Counted from the first letter of the stretch, positions 7,005-15,871 are shown. The stretch is DNA of 40,274 nucleotides from Planctomycetaceae bacterium (GCA_002722955.1 PBMZ01000094.1:1-40274); one strand, 5' to 3'. Notes: generated from the letters alone by a model not told the origin. Numbers and translations are program-made.

Positions 7005-9047
7005 ATGGCCACCGTAGAAGAAGTCCGAGATCGAATCCTTCAGCTTGCCCGAGAAATCGAAGAGCTTTCGCAGACCAACGTCCCCAAAGACAAATTCTTC
7101 GATGAATTCTTGCGTCGAGTCATTGGAGCGGTCGGTGCGCGCGCGGGTGCCATCTGGATGAAGAGTCCATCGGGCCGACTGGAGCGATACTGCGAACAGG
7201 GCTTTGAGGCGATCGGCTTCGACACCGACGCTCAGGCGGAGCCACGAAATCAAAAACTGCTGGCAGAGGTGATCAACACGGGGCAAGCTCGCACCTATAG
7301 TCCCGATGATCCTAACTCGCCCGAGTTGCCGACGAACGATTTACTAGTGCTGGCAGCATTTCAAGAGAGCCGAGAGATCATCGGTGCGATCGAGATCTTT
7401 CAGCGTTCCGACACGCCTCCGGCTGCCCGACCGGGATTCTTACAGTTCGTCGAGCAAATGTGCGGTTTTGCCTGCCGCTATCTCGACCGGCAAGTGGCGT
7501 TGGCACCATCTCCCGAGATTGCCGAGCTAGCCGACGATTTCGAGCATCTCGTGCGACGCATGCATCAGAGTCTCGACGTCAGAAAAATCTCATCGATCAT
7601 CGCCGAGAATGGCCGTGAAGTCGCAAACTGCGATCGGATCAGCGTCGCTATGTTGCGAGGCCGACGGGCAACGATTCTCGCATCGAGCGACTCGAATTCG
7701 GTGGACCAGAGTTCTCAAACGACGCGTCTGCTGTCGGACGTCGCGGCAAAAGCCATTCTGACCAAGGAACCGCTGGTCTGCGACGGCAGCACGGACGATT
7801 ATCCTCCGCAAATCGAAAAGCCGCTGGTCGCCTATGTTGGCCAGAGTGATTCGAAGATGTTGATGATCGTCCCGTTCTTTCAAACGGATCCCATGATCCA
7901 GCACGAGGAAGAAGACGGGCCTCGAATTCGATCCAAAGAGGTTCGCCGCATTCCCATCGGTGGAATCGTCATCGAACAATCCGATGAGGCTCAGCCGAAG
8001 GACGGACAACTCGAAAAGGTTTCGCTGATCGCCGAGCATGCTTCGGCCGCGTTTTCGAATGCGAAGGCATACCACGGTCTGTACTTCCTCGGTATTTGGA
8101 AGGCTCTTGGTGCATTGTATGCCTTGCTCGAAGGCCGCACGTTTTTGAAGACATTGGCTGTGTTTGCCATCATCATTGGAATCATCGCCGCCTTCATGTT
8201 CGTGCCCTACGAATACCGCGTGGAGTGCGATGGCCGCGTGATGCCGGTCGAGCAGGTTGACGTTTTCGCTCCGCGTGATGGTCGAGTCGATCAGATTCTC
8301 GCCCAAAGCCTTTCCACCGTGAAAGAAGGAGAGGATCTGATTTACCTTGCCAATGACGATTTGGAAGCGCAGATCCTTGCCCAAACTTCATTACGTGACG
8401 CGAAGGCGAAGCAGTACGAGTCGCTCCAAGCCCAGTTCGACGCGGCTGACTCAGTCGGGCTAAGCAACGAGGCAACTCAGATCCAAGGCAAGTACGTTCA
8501 AACAGAAATCGAATGGAAACACGCCATCAAGCGACTTGAAGTCTTGGAAAAACGCAAAGAGTCGCTCATTGTTAGAGCACCATCAGACGGAGTCATCTCG
8601 ACGTTTGAATTGGCCAAAACATTGAAGGACCGTCCCGTCCGTCAGGGCGAACTGCTATTAGAAATCAAGAACGAAAATGGCCCTTGGCGTTTGGAATTGA
8701 GTGTCGAGGAGCACCGCATCGGCCACTTATTCAACGCGATGGAAGAGCTGCAAACAGACACGTTGCCCGTCGAGTTTGTGTTGAACACAGACACCGAAAC
8801 TGTCTACCACGGAGAATTGACGAAGATCAGTTCGCGAGCCAACGCGGAAGCGGAAACGGGCAGCATCTTTATCGTGTTCGCATCGGCCTCGAAGGATGAG
8901 ATCGAGAATTGCCGAATCGGCGCGGAAGTGCGAGCGAAAATCAGCTGCGGCGAGCGAAGCTTGGGCTACGTGCTCATCGGCGACGTGATCGAATTCCTCG
9001 AGCGACGTTTCTGGATCGATCGCTGGTACGACGGCGTCTTTAATTAG
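7005..9047 (+). CDS. GAF-GAF-TM-HlyD fusion protein (planctomycete efflux-adaptor type)
   Basis: 680 residues. The N-terminal 370 residues are predicted cytoplasmic and contain two GAF-like domains: about 15-155 (FFDEFLRRVIGAVGARAGAIW) and about 180-350 (SSIIAENGREVANCDRISVAM, an adenylate-cyclase/FhlA-type sensor fold). A single membrane segment follows at about 380-400 (LKTLAVFAIIIGIIAAFMF). A HlyD-type periplasmic adaptor makes up the rest: lipoyl half VECDGRVMPVEQVDVFAPRDG, coiled coil about 445-520, second half IVRAPSDGVISTFELAKTL, then a barrel ending in GYVLIGDVIEF. The architecture suggests an envelope adaptor whose state depends on a small ligand sensed inside the cell. Relatives usually sit beside a second HlyD gene and an M50-like membrane protease gene. 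Neither is present here. No strong Shine-Dalgarno site precedes the ATG. Confidence 0.85.
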   Translation: MATVEEVRDRILQLAREIEELSQTNVPKDKFFDEFLRRVIGAVGARAGAIWMKSPSGRLERYCEQGFEAIGFDTDAQAEPRNQKLLAEVINTGQARTYSPDDPNSPELPTNDLLVLAAFQESREIIGAIEIFQRSDTPPAARPGFLQFVEQMCGFACRYLDRQVALAPSPEIAELADDFEHLVRRMHQSLDVRKISSIIAENGREVANCDRISVAMLRGRRATILASSDSNSVDQSSQTTRLLSDVAAKAILTKEPLVCDGSTDDYPPQIEKPLVAYVGQSDSKMLMIVPFFQTDPMIQHEEEDGPRIRSKEVRRIPIGGIVIEQSDEAQPKDGQLEKVSLIAEHASAAFSNAKAYHGLYFLGIWKALGALYALLEGRTFLKTLAVFAIIIGIIAAFMFVPYEYRVECDGRVMPVEQVDVFAPRDGRVDQILAQSLSTVKEGEDLIYLANDDLEAQILAQTSLRDAKAKQYESLQAQFDAADSVGLSNEATQIQGKYVQTEIEWKHAIKRLEVLEKRKESLIVRAPSDGVISTFELAKTLKDRPVRQGELLLEIKNENGPWRLELSVEEHRIGHLFNAMEELQTDTLPVEFVLNTDTETVYHGELTKISSRANAEAETGSIFIVFASASKDEIENCRIGAEVRAKISCGERSLGYVLIGDVIEFLERRFWIDRWYDGVFN

Positions 9048-9059
9048 GCCGTGCCCACC

Positions 9060-9160
9060 GTAGAACGGATTGCCAATCCGTCCACTCTTCTGGCAGCTGA
9101 AAAGACGGATTTGAAATCCGTGCTACCACCAATGAGGACGGATGAGCAATCCGTCGTACG
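9060..9160. repeat. Three tandem degenerate palindromes (ACGGAtt..aATCCGT)
   Basis: Three units occur in a row: AGAACGGATTGCCAATCCGTC at about 9062, AGACGGATTTGAAATCCGTGC at about 9102, and GGACGGATGAGCAATCCGTCG at about 9137. Each is a short hairpin with the same ACGGA/TCCGT core. They belong with the elements at 2641 and 15872. They lie just after the stop of the GAF-HlyD gene. Confidence 0.7.
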
Positions 9161-9171
9161 TACCAATGAAA

Positions 9172-9211
9172 AACGCCGCGTTCGCTGCAGCGCAGCAGAA
9201 AACGCGGCGTT
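9172..9211 (-). terminator. Strong hairpin, probable terminator of the 28-residue gene
   Basis: AACGCCGCGTT and AACGCGGCGTT make an 11-bp perfect stem around an 18-base loop. Read on the minus strand it is followed by TTTC, giving a run of T after the stem as expected for intrinsic termination downstream of the small gene at 9277-9363. It may also stop plus-strand transcripts from the GAF-HlyD gene. Confidence 0.6.
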
Positions 9212-9276
9212 CAAATATTGCTTCTTGAAGGTCGTGCGACGAATGCCACTGGCGGCATATCGTTCCGGAAAATCGC

Positions 9277-9363
9277 CTATTTACGATGGCGAATCTTGCT
9301 GCGCATGCGTCGCTTTTTGCGTCCGATTTTTCGCCGACCTTTACCAGACTTTTTCGTTCCCAT
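9277..9363 (-). CDS. 28-residue basic protein, bS22/mS38-like (AURKAIP1/COX24 domain)
   Basis: The ATG at 9361-9363 opens a 28-codon frame ending at TAG 9277-9279. The product starts MGTKKSGKGRRKIGRKK and ends with RRMRSKIRHRK, so more than half of it is K or R. This K-K-R-R-M-R-x-K-x-R-H-R-K pattern is the hallmark of the AURKAIP1/COX24 domain family. That family includes the small mitochondrial ribosomal protein mS38 and the tiny mycobacterial 30S protein bS22, which sit in the decoding region of the small subunit. I infer a ribosome-associated role. An AGGA lies 11 bases before the ATG and a hairpin terminator lies downstream, so it looks like a single-gene unit. The frame is too short for most gene callers. 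Confidence 0.75.
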   Translation of the reverse strand: MGTKKSGKGRRKIGRKKRRMRSKIRHRK

Positions 9364-9525
9364 GAGGACTGAATTCCTGAATTCTCAATTTTCTTCTGCA
9401 GCGCCAAAATTGCGCGAACTTCAACTGTAGCAATCCACGCCAGATTGTTCAACGTCGAGTGAAGCTTGATTGACGAAGCCTGGCTTTCGAAAATGCTGCT
9501 TTCCGCATCAAACTAGCCTTAATCG

Positions 9526-10266
9526 TCAGTTCTCGCCAATCGAGTCAAACAACAACATAAGGGCCACGATGACTAAGGCTCCGTATACAAATCGCTGAAA
9601 GACTTCGCCGCCAACTCGCCGACTCAACGTACTGCCGCCCCAAATCGCTAGCAGGACGAAGGGCAAAGCTGTGCCGATACGTAACCACAAGCCTTCGTTA
9701 GCACCACCGGTTGTGACATGCACCGTGCCGACTATCAGACTGATCGGCAAGAAATATGCCTGCAAATTGGCTCGAAATCGTTCGCGAGACCAGTTTCTCA
9801 TGGTTCCGTAGATCACAAGTACTGGGCCTGGCGTGTTGTAGGCTCCGACAAGGACGCCAGCCGCCGCGCCGAAGATTGTGATCAGTCGATCGTTTTCTAG
9901 TCGCGCGAGCTTCGATTTCAGGAAACTCAGGCAGCAGAAGCCAATGATCACAAACGCCAAGAACGCTTGAACATACTGCTCGGGAATCGTTCGTAGCAGA
10001 TAGATTCCAGCGGGCACGGCGATGACGGAACTACCGATCAGCCAAGAAGCAGGCTTCCAGTCGATGCTATTTCGCTCGGCACCGACGATGCAAAGCGCGG
10101 TGATGAACGAGATGATGGCAACGAACGGCGCGGCCTCACGAACGCCGATCAGTAGAGAGAGGATCGGCATCGCGACCAACGCGTCGCCGAAGCCGAGAAA
10201 TGAGCGAATGAAGGTCGCTACGCTCATTGCCGCCACGACGCTTGCCAGCAATTCCCACTCGCTCAC
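9526..10266 (-). CDS. TauE/SafE family membrane permease
   Basis: 246 residues with about eight hydrophobic segments and the N-terminal family pattern ATFIRSFLGFGDALVAMPIL (the conserved G-FG..L...P turn). The second repeat half is GAAAGVLVGAYNTPGPVLVIYG. TauE/SafE proteins are inner-membrane anion permeases linked to export or uptake of sulfite, sulfoacetate or related organic anions. The start is GTG at 10266: GGAG stands 6 bases before it, which supports this choice. The gene begins 41 bases after the Hsp70 stop and probably shares its transcript. No sulfonate or taurine genes are nearby, so the substrate cannot be assigned. Confidence 0.88.
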   Translation of the reverse strand: MSEWELLASVVAAMSVATFIRSFLGFGDALVAMPILSLLIGVREAAPFVAIISFITALCIVGAERNSIDWKPASWLIGSSVIAVPAGIYLLRTIPEQYVQAFLAFVIIGFCCLSFLKSKLARLENDRLITIFGAAAGVLVGAYNTPGPVLVIYGTMRNWSRERFRANLQAYFLPISLIVGTVHVTTGGANEGLWLRIGTALPFVLLAIWGGSTLSRRVGGEVFQRFVYGALVIVALMLLFDSIGEN

Positions 10267-10307
10267 GCTTCACTCCGGATTTGGCGTTCCTTGCAGGCGA
10301 TCAGTCG

Positions 10308-11858
10308 TCAATCGCCCAGCGACAAGTTTGTGCCGTCGATCCACTGCTGCCAAGCGACCATGTTTTCATCGCTGAGACCGACTTCGCGTTGAACGACCAG
10401 TGTCGCTTCCTTGTCCAGTTTCGGTACGCGAGCCCGAATCTTCATTCGACCGTTTTGTTGGTACGAAAAGAAGACCTCGACCTTTGTGCCCTTTGGCAAA
10501 TTCGGGGGTAAGTCGCGAATGACACATTGAGCAACTGGCGTCGCGTTTTGGCCGCTGGCGTTGCCGCCCTCAATCACGCTGACTTTGATGCTGCGTTGTC
10601 CGTCTTTCGCCGTGCTAAAGCGTTTTCCCATGACCAGAGGCAACTGTGAATTCGCAGGAATGATGACGGCATTGCGAGGCCGCCCGGTGGCTTCTTCCGT
10701 GCCAAGTACTCCCAGGCTATGCGAGTTAACGTTGACGACCGAGACCGAAGACTTGATGCCAGCGCGTTCGTTCTGAAGGATGCCAGCATAAATGGCGGCA
10801 CCGTGCGCGACTGCCTCGTCTGTCGAGATGCTGCGGTCGATGGTTTGACCCAGTTCCTTTTCCAACTGACGCGCGACCATCGGCATTCGAGTCGATCCGC
10901 CCACCAAGATCACGCGAGTAACTTGGTTGGCTTCACAATTTGCCTGCCTCAAAACGTTCCGAATCGTGAACATCGTTCGCATCAACAGGTCTTCCGTCAG
11001 CGACTCGAACAAGTTACGCGTGATCTGAAGTCGCATGCCTTGGCCTTTGTGCTCGACGGTGAACGTCGTTTGCTCGCGATTCGTCAACGCGCGTTTGACG
11101 TCTTCGGCCTCTTGAGTCATTCGCTGCAACGTGGCAAGGTCTTGCTTGGGATCGTCGCCCCCGTGCTTCTCCTGAAAAGCGGCAGCGACGTGGTCGATCA
11201 GCCGGCGATCAAAGTCGATGCCGCCCAAGTAGACATCGCCGCCAGTCGCGATCGTGTTGTAGTTCTTGCCTTCGATTTCCATCAACGTGACGTCAAAAGT
11301 ACCGCCGCCCAAATCGTAAACCAAAACGCGTTCAGTCTTTGCCGCCTCGCCGCGTTCGTTTAGGAATCCTTGTTTGGCACCATACGTCAACGCTGCCGCG
11401 GTCGGTTCGTTGATGATGTCTAAGACGTCCAGTCCCGCCAATTGGCCCGCGTCCTGAGTCGCCTTGCGACGCGGCTCGTTGAAATACGACGGGACGGTGA
11501 TCACCGCTTGCTCGACCCTCGGCAGTTGCAGCTCGGCATCATGTTTCAGTTTCGACAGCACCAGCGACTGGATCACTTCGGGTGGAAACTTGGAACCGGA
11601 GATCTCTCGGTGGAAAGCCGGTTCGCCCATGTCTCGTTTGGCGAAGGCCGCCAGTCCTTCCGGGACAAGGGCTGCAGCTTTGCGTGCTTCTTTACCAACG
11701 GTCACCAGCGAGTCTTCAAAAAGCACGACGCTCGGCGTTAGCAAATCGCCTTCCGCGTTCGCGACGGACTTTGGTTCGCCGTGAGCATCAAGATACGCCA
11801 AGACGGAAAAGGTCGTGCCTAAGTCGATTCCAATGGCGGGATTGTTCGGGTCTCTCAT
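10308..11858 (-). CDS. Short Hsp70-family chaperone lacking the C-terminal lid
   Basis: 516 residues, against about 640 for DnaK. The nucleotide-binding domain is complete: phosphate-1 GIDLGTTFSVLAYL, connect-1 IINEPTAAALTYG, phosphate-2 YDLGGGTFDVTLMEI, and adenosine motif VILVGGSTRMPMVARQL. A hydrophobic linker-like segment (VSVVNVNSHSLGVLG) leads into a beta substrate-binding domain (NSQLPL to RMKIRARV). The helical lid is reduced to about 40 residues and there is no acidic EEVD-like tail. No dnaJ or grpE is adjacent, so it is not the housekeeping DnaK. It is closer in build to specialised Hsp70s such as HscC. I start it at the ATG at 11858, which gives the usual Hsp70 N-terminus; an open frame continues upstream to 12122, but that part is repeat DNA. 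Confidence 0.9.
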   Translation of the reverse strand: MRDPNNPAIGIDLGTTFSVLAYLDAHGEPKSVANAEGDLLTPSVVLFEDSLVTVGKEARKAAALVPEGLAAFAKRDMGEPAFHREISGSKFPPEVIQSLVLSKLKHDAELQLPRVEQAVITVPSYFNEPRRKATQDAGQLAGLDVLDIINEPTAAALTYGAKQGFLNERGEAAKTERVLVYDLGGGTFDVTLMEIEGKNYNTIATGGDVYLGGIDFDRRLIDHVAAAFQEKHGGDDPKQDLATLQRMTQEAEDVKRALTNREQTTFTVEHKGQGMRLQITRNLFESLTEDLLMRTMFTIRNVLRQANCEANQVTRVILVGGSTRMPMVARQLEKELGQTIDRSISTDEAVAHGAAIYAGILQNERAGIKSSVSVVNVNSHSLGVLGTEEATGRPRNAVIIPANSQLPLVMGKRFSTAKDGQRSIKVSVIEGGNASGQNATPVAQCVIRDLPPNLPKGTKVEVFFSYQQNGRMKIRARVPKLDKEATLVVQREVGLSDENMVAWQQWIDGTNLSLGD

Positions 11859-12010
11859 TTCTTGCTCTTTGAACAGTGCAACGATGTTGTCTACATCATG
11901 GCCCACGGACAAGATGATCGCAAACAATCCGTGAAGGGGGAAGCGTAACGGGTGCGTCGATGTGGGAAGTGGTGAGACAGCAATCCGATGTGCCAACAGC
12001 GGACGTGTTG

Positions 12011-12124
12011 ATTTGAATATCCAATGTCGAACAAGGAATATCCAATGATGAAGTGGACATACTGATGACGACACTATCTTACTTCGAAATTGGAGATTCC
12101 TTGTTCGGCATTGGACATTCAAAT
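12011..12124. repeat. 36-base inverted repeat between the M16 gene and Hsp70
   Basis: The left arm 12011-12046 (ATTTGAATATCCAATGTCG...) and right arm 12089-12124 (...CGGCATTGGACATTCAAAT) are inverted copies with few mismatches around a 42-base loop. The rest of the 320-base gap (11859-12179) holds no gene. The element falsely extends the Hsp70 frame. It may also separate the M16 and Hsp70 transcripts. Confidence 0.8.
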
Positions 12125-12179
12125 CATGCCAGTGCGTTTGAGTGTCCCTTGCTCAACCCGTGTTTCTAGCTAGGCAATC

Positions 12180-13415
12180 TCACGCTGCTTCCAGATCGCC
12201 CAAGGGGCCGACGCCCGAGGTGGTTGTCCAGCCAAGCGGATACGCTTCCAACAGCTCGCTAATGTCGCTGAGCGAGATCGCTTTGAGCGTGTCTAAGTCG
12301 TCTTTGACCGAGCGGTACTCTTGGCGGTAAACCCAGTTGCCACCCAAGGATGACAGGCGTCCCATGGGCCGCTCGCTCTTCAGCACGACACGCGATGCGA
12401 CCTTGTTTTTCGCTTGGTCTAGCTCGACCTGTGTGACGCCGTTTTTGTTGACGTCTTGATAGATCGCGTGGATCCGTTCAAGGTTCTCGGCAGTCGACTC
12501 GGGCTCGGAACACAGATACGTCAAGAACGTGCCGCTGCCGTCGTATTCGTTGAAGCCAAGCTCCGCGGCCTCGACGATTCCTGGGTCGACCAATTGCCAA
12601 TACAAGCGGCTGCCGGAATCGTCGCCAATGATGACCGAAAGAATCTCGGCAGCGAACCGCATGGGATTTCGCGCGGCCGGAGCGGGGCACATTTGCATAA
12701 TGTGCTGCATCTGACTGGTATCTTTTGTGATCAAATCCAATCCGCCCGGAGGCTGAGCTTCCTGCGTATCTCGTTCGAATGTACCGGCCGGCCAATGGCC
12801 ACAATGCTGATTGGCCAAATCCAAAATCGTGTCCCATTCGGTGTTGCCAGCCACGGCCAAAGTGATGCTGCCAGCCAGATAGTGATTCTGATGGTACTGG
12901 CGCATCTGGTCGGAAGTTAGGTCCGTGATGCTTTCGGTGCTGCCCAGGATACTGCGGCACAGCGGATGTCCCGTGAAGTGCGTCTTCATGATCTGCTCGT
13001 AAGCCGAAAACGCGGGTTGATCGTCGTACATGCCGATCTCTTCCAGGATGACATTCTTCTCCATGTCGAAGTCATCTTGGCGAAGTGAGGGAAAGATCAA
13101 TGCCGACAACAACTCGAACGTCTGACTGAGATACTCGGGCAAGATCGCTCCATAAAACAACGTGACTTCCTCGCTGGTCGACGCGTTGTACTTGGCACCA
13201 ACTTCGTCGAAGATGCGGTTTACATCTTCGGCGTTGAACTTTTCGTTTCCCTTAAAGGCCATATGTTCCAGGAAATGGCTGACACCAGAAACCTCGGACG
13301 TTTCATCGCGCGAACCGGTGCGAACAAAGTAGCCCATGGCAACGCTGTGGACTTGCGGATTCAGTTCGGCAATGACTTGCAGTCCGTTGTCGAGTTTTGC
13401 TTCATGAAACTGCAA
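12180..13415 (-). CDS. M16 family zinc metallopeptidase (catalytic partner)
   Basis: 411 residues, one M16 half-pair. The inverted zinc motif HFLEH (H47, E50, H51) is present, and the distal glutamate ligand is E125 or E126 in [11 protein letters not shown], at the expected spacing. The fold continues with LALAVAGN-type and [20 protein letters not shown] segments of the second M16 domain. Such proteases degrade or process peptides and often act as dimers of an active and an inactive chain. The start is TTG at 13415: GGAGG stands 6 bases before it and no in-frame ATG fits, so the rare start is well supported. It overlaps the stop of the upstream M16 gene by 14 bases, so the two are probably translated in a coupled way. 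No signal peptide is seen, so a cytoplasmic location is likely. Confidence 0.92.
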   Translation of the reverse strand: MQFHEAKLDNGLQVIAELNPQVHSVAMGYFVRTGSRDETSEVSGVSHFLEHMAFKGNEKFNAEDVNRIFDEVGAKYNASTSEEVTLFYGAILPEYLSQTFELLSALIFPSLRQDDFDMEKNVILEEIGMYDDQPAFSAYEQIMKTHFTGHPLCRSILGSTESITDLTSDQMRQYHQNHYLAGSITLAVAGNTEWDTILDLANQHCGHWPAGTFERDTQEAQPPGGLDLITKDTSQMQHIMQMCPAPAARNPMRFAAEILSVIIGDDSGSRLYWQLVDPGIVEAAELGFNEYDGSGTFLTYLCSEPESTAENLERIHAIYQDVNKNGVTQVELDQAKNKVASRVVLKSERPMGRLSSLGGNWVYRQEYRSVKDDLDTLKAISLSDISELLEAYPLGWTTTSGVGPLGDLEAA

Positions 13416-14673
13416 CGTTGACCTCCAGTGGCTCGGGGCCGATGGTCAGAATGGTAAAATCGCCAGCCGGATGTTGTTTGGCGTAATCCAGTACGCTCTC
13501 GACAGTCAGCGATTCGATTTTGTCGTAAACTTCGGCAAGCGTGCGGACTCGGCCAAGGAAATACCAATCCCGCGCGATCGACAAAGCCCGCGAAAACGTG
13601 GACTCTTGCTGCATCACCAGGCTGCTTTTGGCTCGAGCCTTGCAGCGATCCAGCTCGCTTTGCTGAATTCCGGTGCCCGCTTCGGCGTCGATGTCTTCTC
13701 CCAAGCGGATTAACTCTTGGAGCGTCACGTCTAACGTCTCTTGAGCCCGCTCGGACTTCGTGCCTGCATAACACAGGACGCGGCCTGCGTGTGGCAAGCT
13801 GTTCAGCGAGGCCGAGATCGCGTAGCACAAGCCGCGCTTCTCGCGAACTTCGGTAAACAACCGCGAACTCATGCCACCGCTGAGCACACCTACGGCAGCC
13901 CACGCGGCATAATAGTCGGGATCTGTAAACGGCACGGCCTCGTAAGAAATCCCAATATGAGTCTGCGCCGAATCGTGTTGGATGTTATCAATCTTCGGTC
14001 TACCTTGACCGGTTTCAAAGGTGGGATCGTCCTTGGCTTCCCAGTCGCCAAAGACATTGCCGACGACGTCCTTGATCTCCTCGAAATCGAAGTTACCACC
14101 GATGCCAAGAATCGTGCCATTCGGCCGGAAGCAACGACCGTAATGTTCCCGAATCGTGTCGATGCTGATTGACGGCAAGTCGTCCAAGCAACCGTCGCTG
14201 GGCAAGCCCCACGGTGACTCGAACGAACGCCGACGAAGCTCGACCATGATCTTTTGGCGAGGCTCGTCTTCGGCGGCCCGCAACGATTGTTCGATGCCCG
14301 CCCGAGTCGGCTCGAACTCTTCGTCGGGAAGGTGAGGCCTTCGCAAGATGTCGCCATAGACGGTCAGTGCTGTTGCCAGATTCTCCGCCAAGGCCGCGCC
14401 GCTGAACGAGACGTGGTTGCCACCGACATTCTCGCTGCGCTGAAGCCCAAGGTTGTCCAGATCGTTGGATAACTCGACACTGTCCCGATCGCCAGCGCCG
14501 CGAGTGATCATGTCGCACAAGATTGCGGCTGATCCGTTCTTTCCGGGCGGATCGAAGATGCTGCCGCTGGGGACAAGCAGCGAGAATGCGGCCGATTGGA
14601 CTCCCGCCATGGGTTCGGCGACCAGAGTCAGCCCATTCGAGAATGAATGGGTCTGTATGTTTTGCTCCTTCAT
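13402..14673 (-). CDS. M16 family peptidase-like protein (non-catalytic partner)
   Basis: 423 residues with full M16 fold but no HxxEH: the equivalent place reads [20 protein letters not shown]. The substrate-binding R/Y segment typical of the inactive subunit is kept in the C-terminal half ([18 protein letters not shown]). It should pair with the zinc-bearing product of the overlapping downstream gene, like the alpha/beta pairs of mitochondrial processing peptidase. I start it at the ATG at 14673 ([20 protein letters not shown]), which has GAGAAG a few bases upstream. An open frame reaches 14751 but adds a non-conserved tail. The gene lies 90 bases after the GNAT stop. Confidence 0.9.
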   Translation of the reverse strand: MKEQNIQTHSFSNGLTLVAEPMAGVQSAAFSLLVPSGSIFDPPGKNGSAAILCDMITRGAGDRDSVELSNDLDNLGLQRSENVGGNHVSFSGAALAENLATALTVYGDILRRPHLPDEEFEPTRAGIEQSLRAAEDEPRQKIMVELRRRSFESPWGLPSDGCLDDLPSISIDTIREHYGRCFRPNGTILGIGGNFDFEEIKDVVGNVFGDWEAKDDPTFETGQGRPKIDNIQHDSAQTHIGISYEAVPFTDPDYYAAWAAVGVLSGGMSSRLFTEVREKRGLCYAISASLNSLPHAGRVLCYAGTKSERAQETLDVTLQELIRLGEDIDAEAGTGIQQSELDRCKARAKSSLVMQQESTFSRALSIARDWYFLGRVRTLAEVYDKIESLTVESVLDYAKQHPAGDFTILTIGPEPLEVNVAVS

Positions 14674-14763
14674 TGGCTTCTCGATTCCGTTCCGAATTGG
14701 AATGCAGGAGGATGGATTGTGCTGATGCTGACTCGCCAGCGAGCCGGCCAAATCGCCCGCATT

Positions 14764-15318
14764 CTAGTCAAAGTCCGCGGCTTTATACATCGTCCGAGTC
14801 AACCGAAACCCGATGGAACGATATAAATTCACGGCCGCCTTGTTCTGCGCGGTGACCTCAAGATACACGCGGCGCATGCCAGCATCGCGAAATCCCTGTA
14901 GAGATTGCAAGACCAATGCTCGGCCGATGCCCATACCTCGGTGTTCGGGGATGACACCCACGTTTTGGATGGCTCCCATGACGCTGGTCTGCTTAACGCC
15001 CTGAATCGTGGCGCAGTCCTGATATTCTCCGCCGGTGCTGGGGCAATAAGAGACCAACCAAGTCGTCTCGGGCAAGAATGCCTTTTGCGTGGTGATGTCT
15101 TCCACCAGCCGCCGACAACCGGTGATTTCGCTCAGGCTACGAAATACTTGCGAATCGATCTCGGACTGAAAGCTGGCGAATTTGACCATCGCATGACGAT
15201 CGGCGAGTGCTTGGGACCAGGGAAGACAGAAGTATTCGTCCGGCAACTCGGGCTCGGCCAACACGGATTCCTGGAAATCGAGCTCCATGCGGAATCGGCG
15301 AAAATAAGAAAGCCCCAT
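14764..15318 (-). CDS. GNAT family N-acetyltransferase
   Basis: 184 residues from the ATG at 15318. The acetyl-CoA pyrophosphate loop is clear: VGVIPEHRGMGIGRALVLQSL matches the R/Q-x-x-G-x-G/A motif A. It is followed by motif B (VYLEVTAQNKAAVNLYRSIGF), with the N-x-x-A-x-x-x-Y-x-x-x-G-F signature. The first 100 residues (MGLSYFRRFRMELDFQ) are less conserved and define the substrate side. I prefer 15318 to the longer start at 15399 because AAGG lies 7 bases upstream and the conserved-looking sequence starts there, but 15399 cannot be excluded. Substrate unknown. It is upstream of the M16 pair on the same strand and could share its transcript. Confidence 0.85.
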   Translation of the reverse strand: MGLSYFRRFRMELDFQESVLAEPELPDEYFCLPWSQALADRHAMVKFASFQSEIDSQVFRSLSEITGCRRLVEDITTQKAFLPETTWLVSYCPSTGGEYQDCATIQGVKQTSVMGAIQNVGVIPEHRGMGIGRALVLQSLQGFRDAGMRRVYLEVTAQNKAAVNLYRSIGFRLTRTMYKAADFD

Positions 15319-15399
15319 GCCATCGCCTTGTGCGGGAAGTCGGGATTGCTCGGCCAAAGATGTTTCGTCAGAGGGGGCCGCGATCGTGATGCGGAACAT

Positions 15400-15634
15400 T
15401 CGATTCTAATGCACAGTTGGCGAGAGTCAATTCACGCGGAACTGCGTCGAGACCAAGGTTGACGCCGGAGCGGCGCTTCGCTTGATCCGGCCTACGATTA
15501 CTGTTGAAGACACAACGCTGAACAGTCGGTGTTGCGAGAGTGATCTTGGGCCACAGATGAGCTCAGATTCAGGCTGGGCTGTCTGACTGAAACGGTTCCT
15601 TATATATGGACATCTGTATTAATCCGTGGCCAAC
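15400..15634. other. Gap with two decayed repeat copies
   Basis: No gene seen. At about 15458-15492 there is a half-element GCCGGAGCGGCGCTTCGC...ATCCGGCCTAC, related to the repeat at 21299-21405. A second decayed element follows at 15549-15631. Confidence 0.6.
15549..15631. repeat. Decayed GGCCACAGATG / CATCTGT..GTGGCC inverted repeat
   Basis: GGCCACAGATGAGCTCAGAT and CATCTGTATTAATCCGTGGC form imperfect arms. This resembles the ATCTGTG-rich intergenic palindromes often seen in Planctomycetes and Verrucomicrobia, here partly degraded. Its right arm abuts the 3' end of the pseudogene and has been read into its frame. Confidence 0.55.
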
Positions 15635-15871
15635 ATCTGAAGACAGGCGAGCCATCCTTGGACTCTAGCCCGGTGATTTCGGCTTCAAGAAATTCGATGT
15701 CGGCGTTGCGGCATTGGTAGCCGATTATTTCGCCTTCTTTGAAAACGCCGATGTATTCGGGTGGTTCCCAGTCTGGCCAATCCGGAGCGTTGGCTCGTGC
15801 GGTTTTTCGGTTTGTTGGATGAGGCGTTTTGTTTCGTCCAATTTCTGGCGAGCCACTTCGAGCCAGCTATC

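Noticed and set aside
11859..12122. 88-residue N-terminal extension of Hsp70
   Set aside because: The extension is translated from the inverted repeat and its flank; the usual Hsp70 N-terminus begins at 11858.
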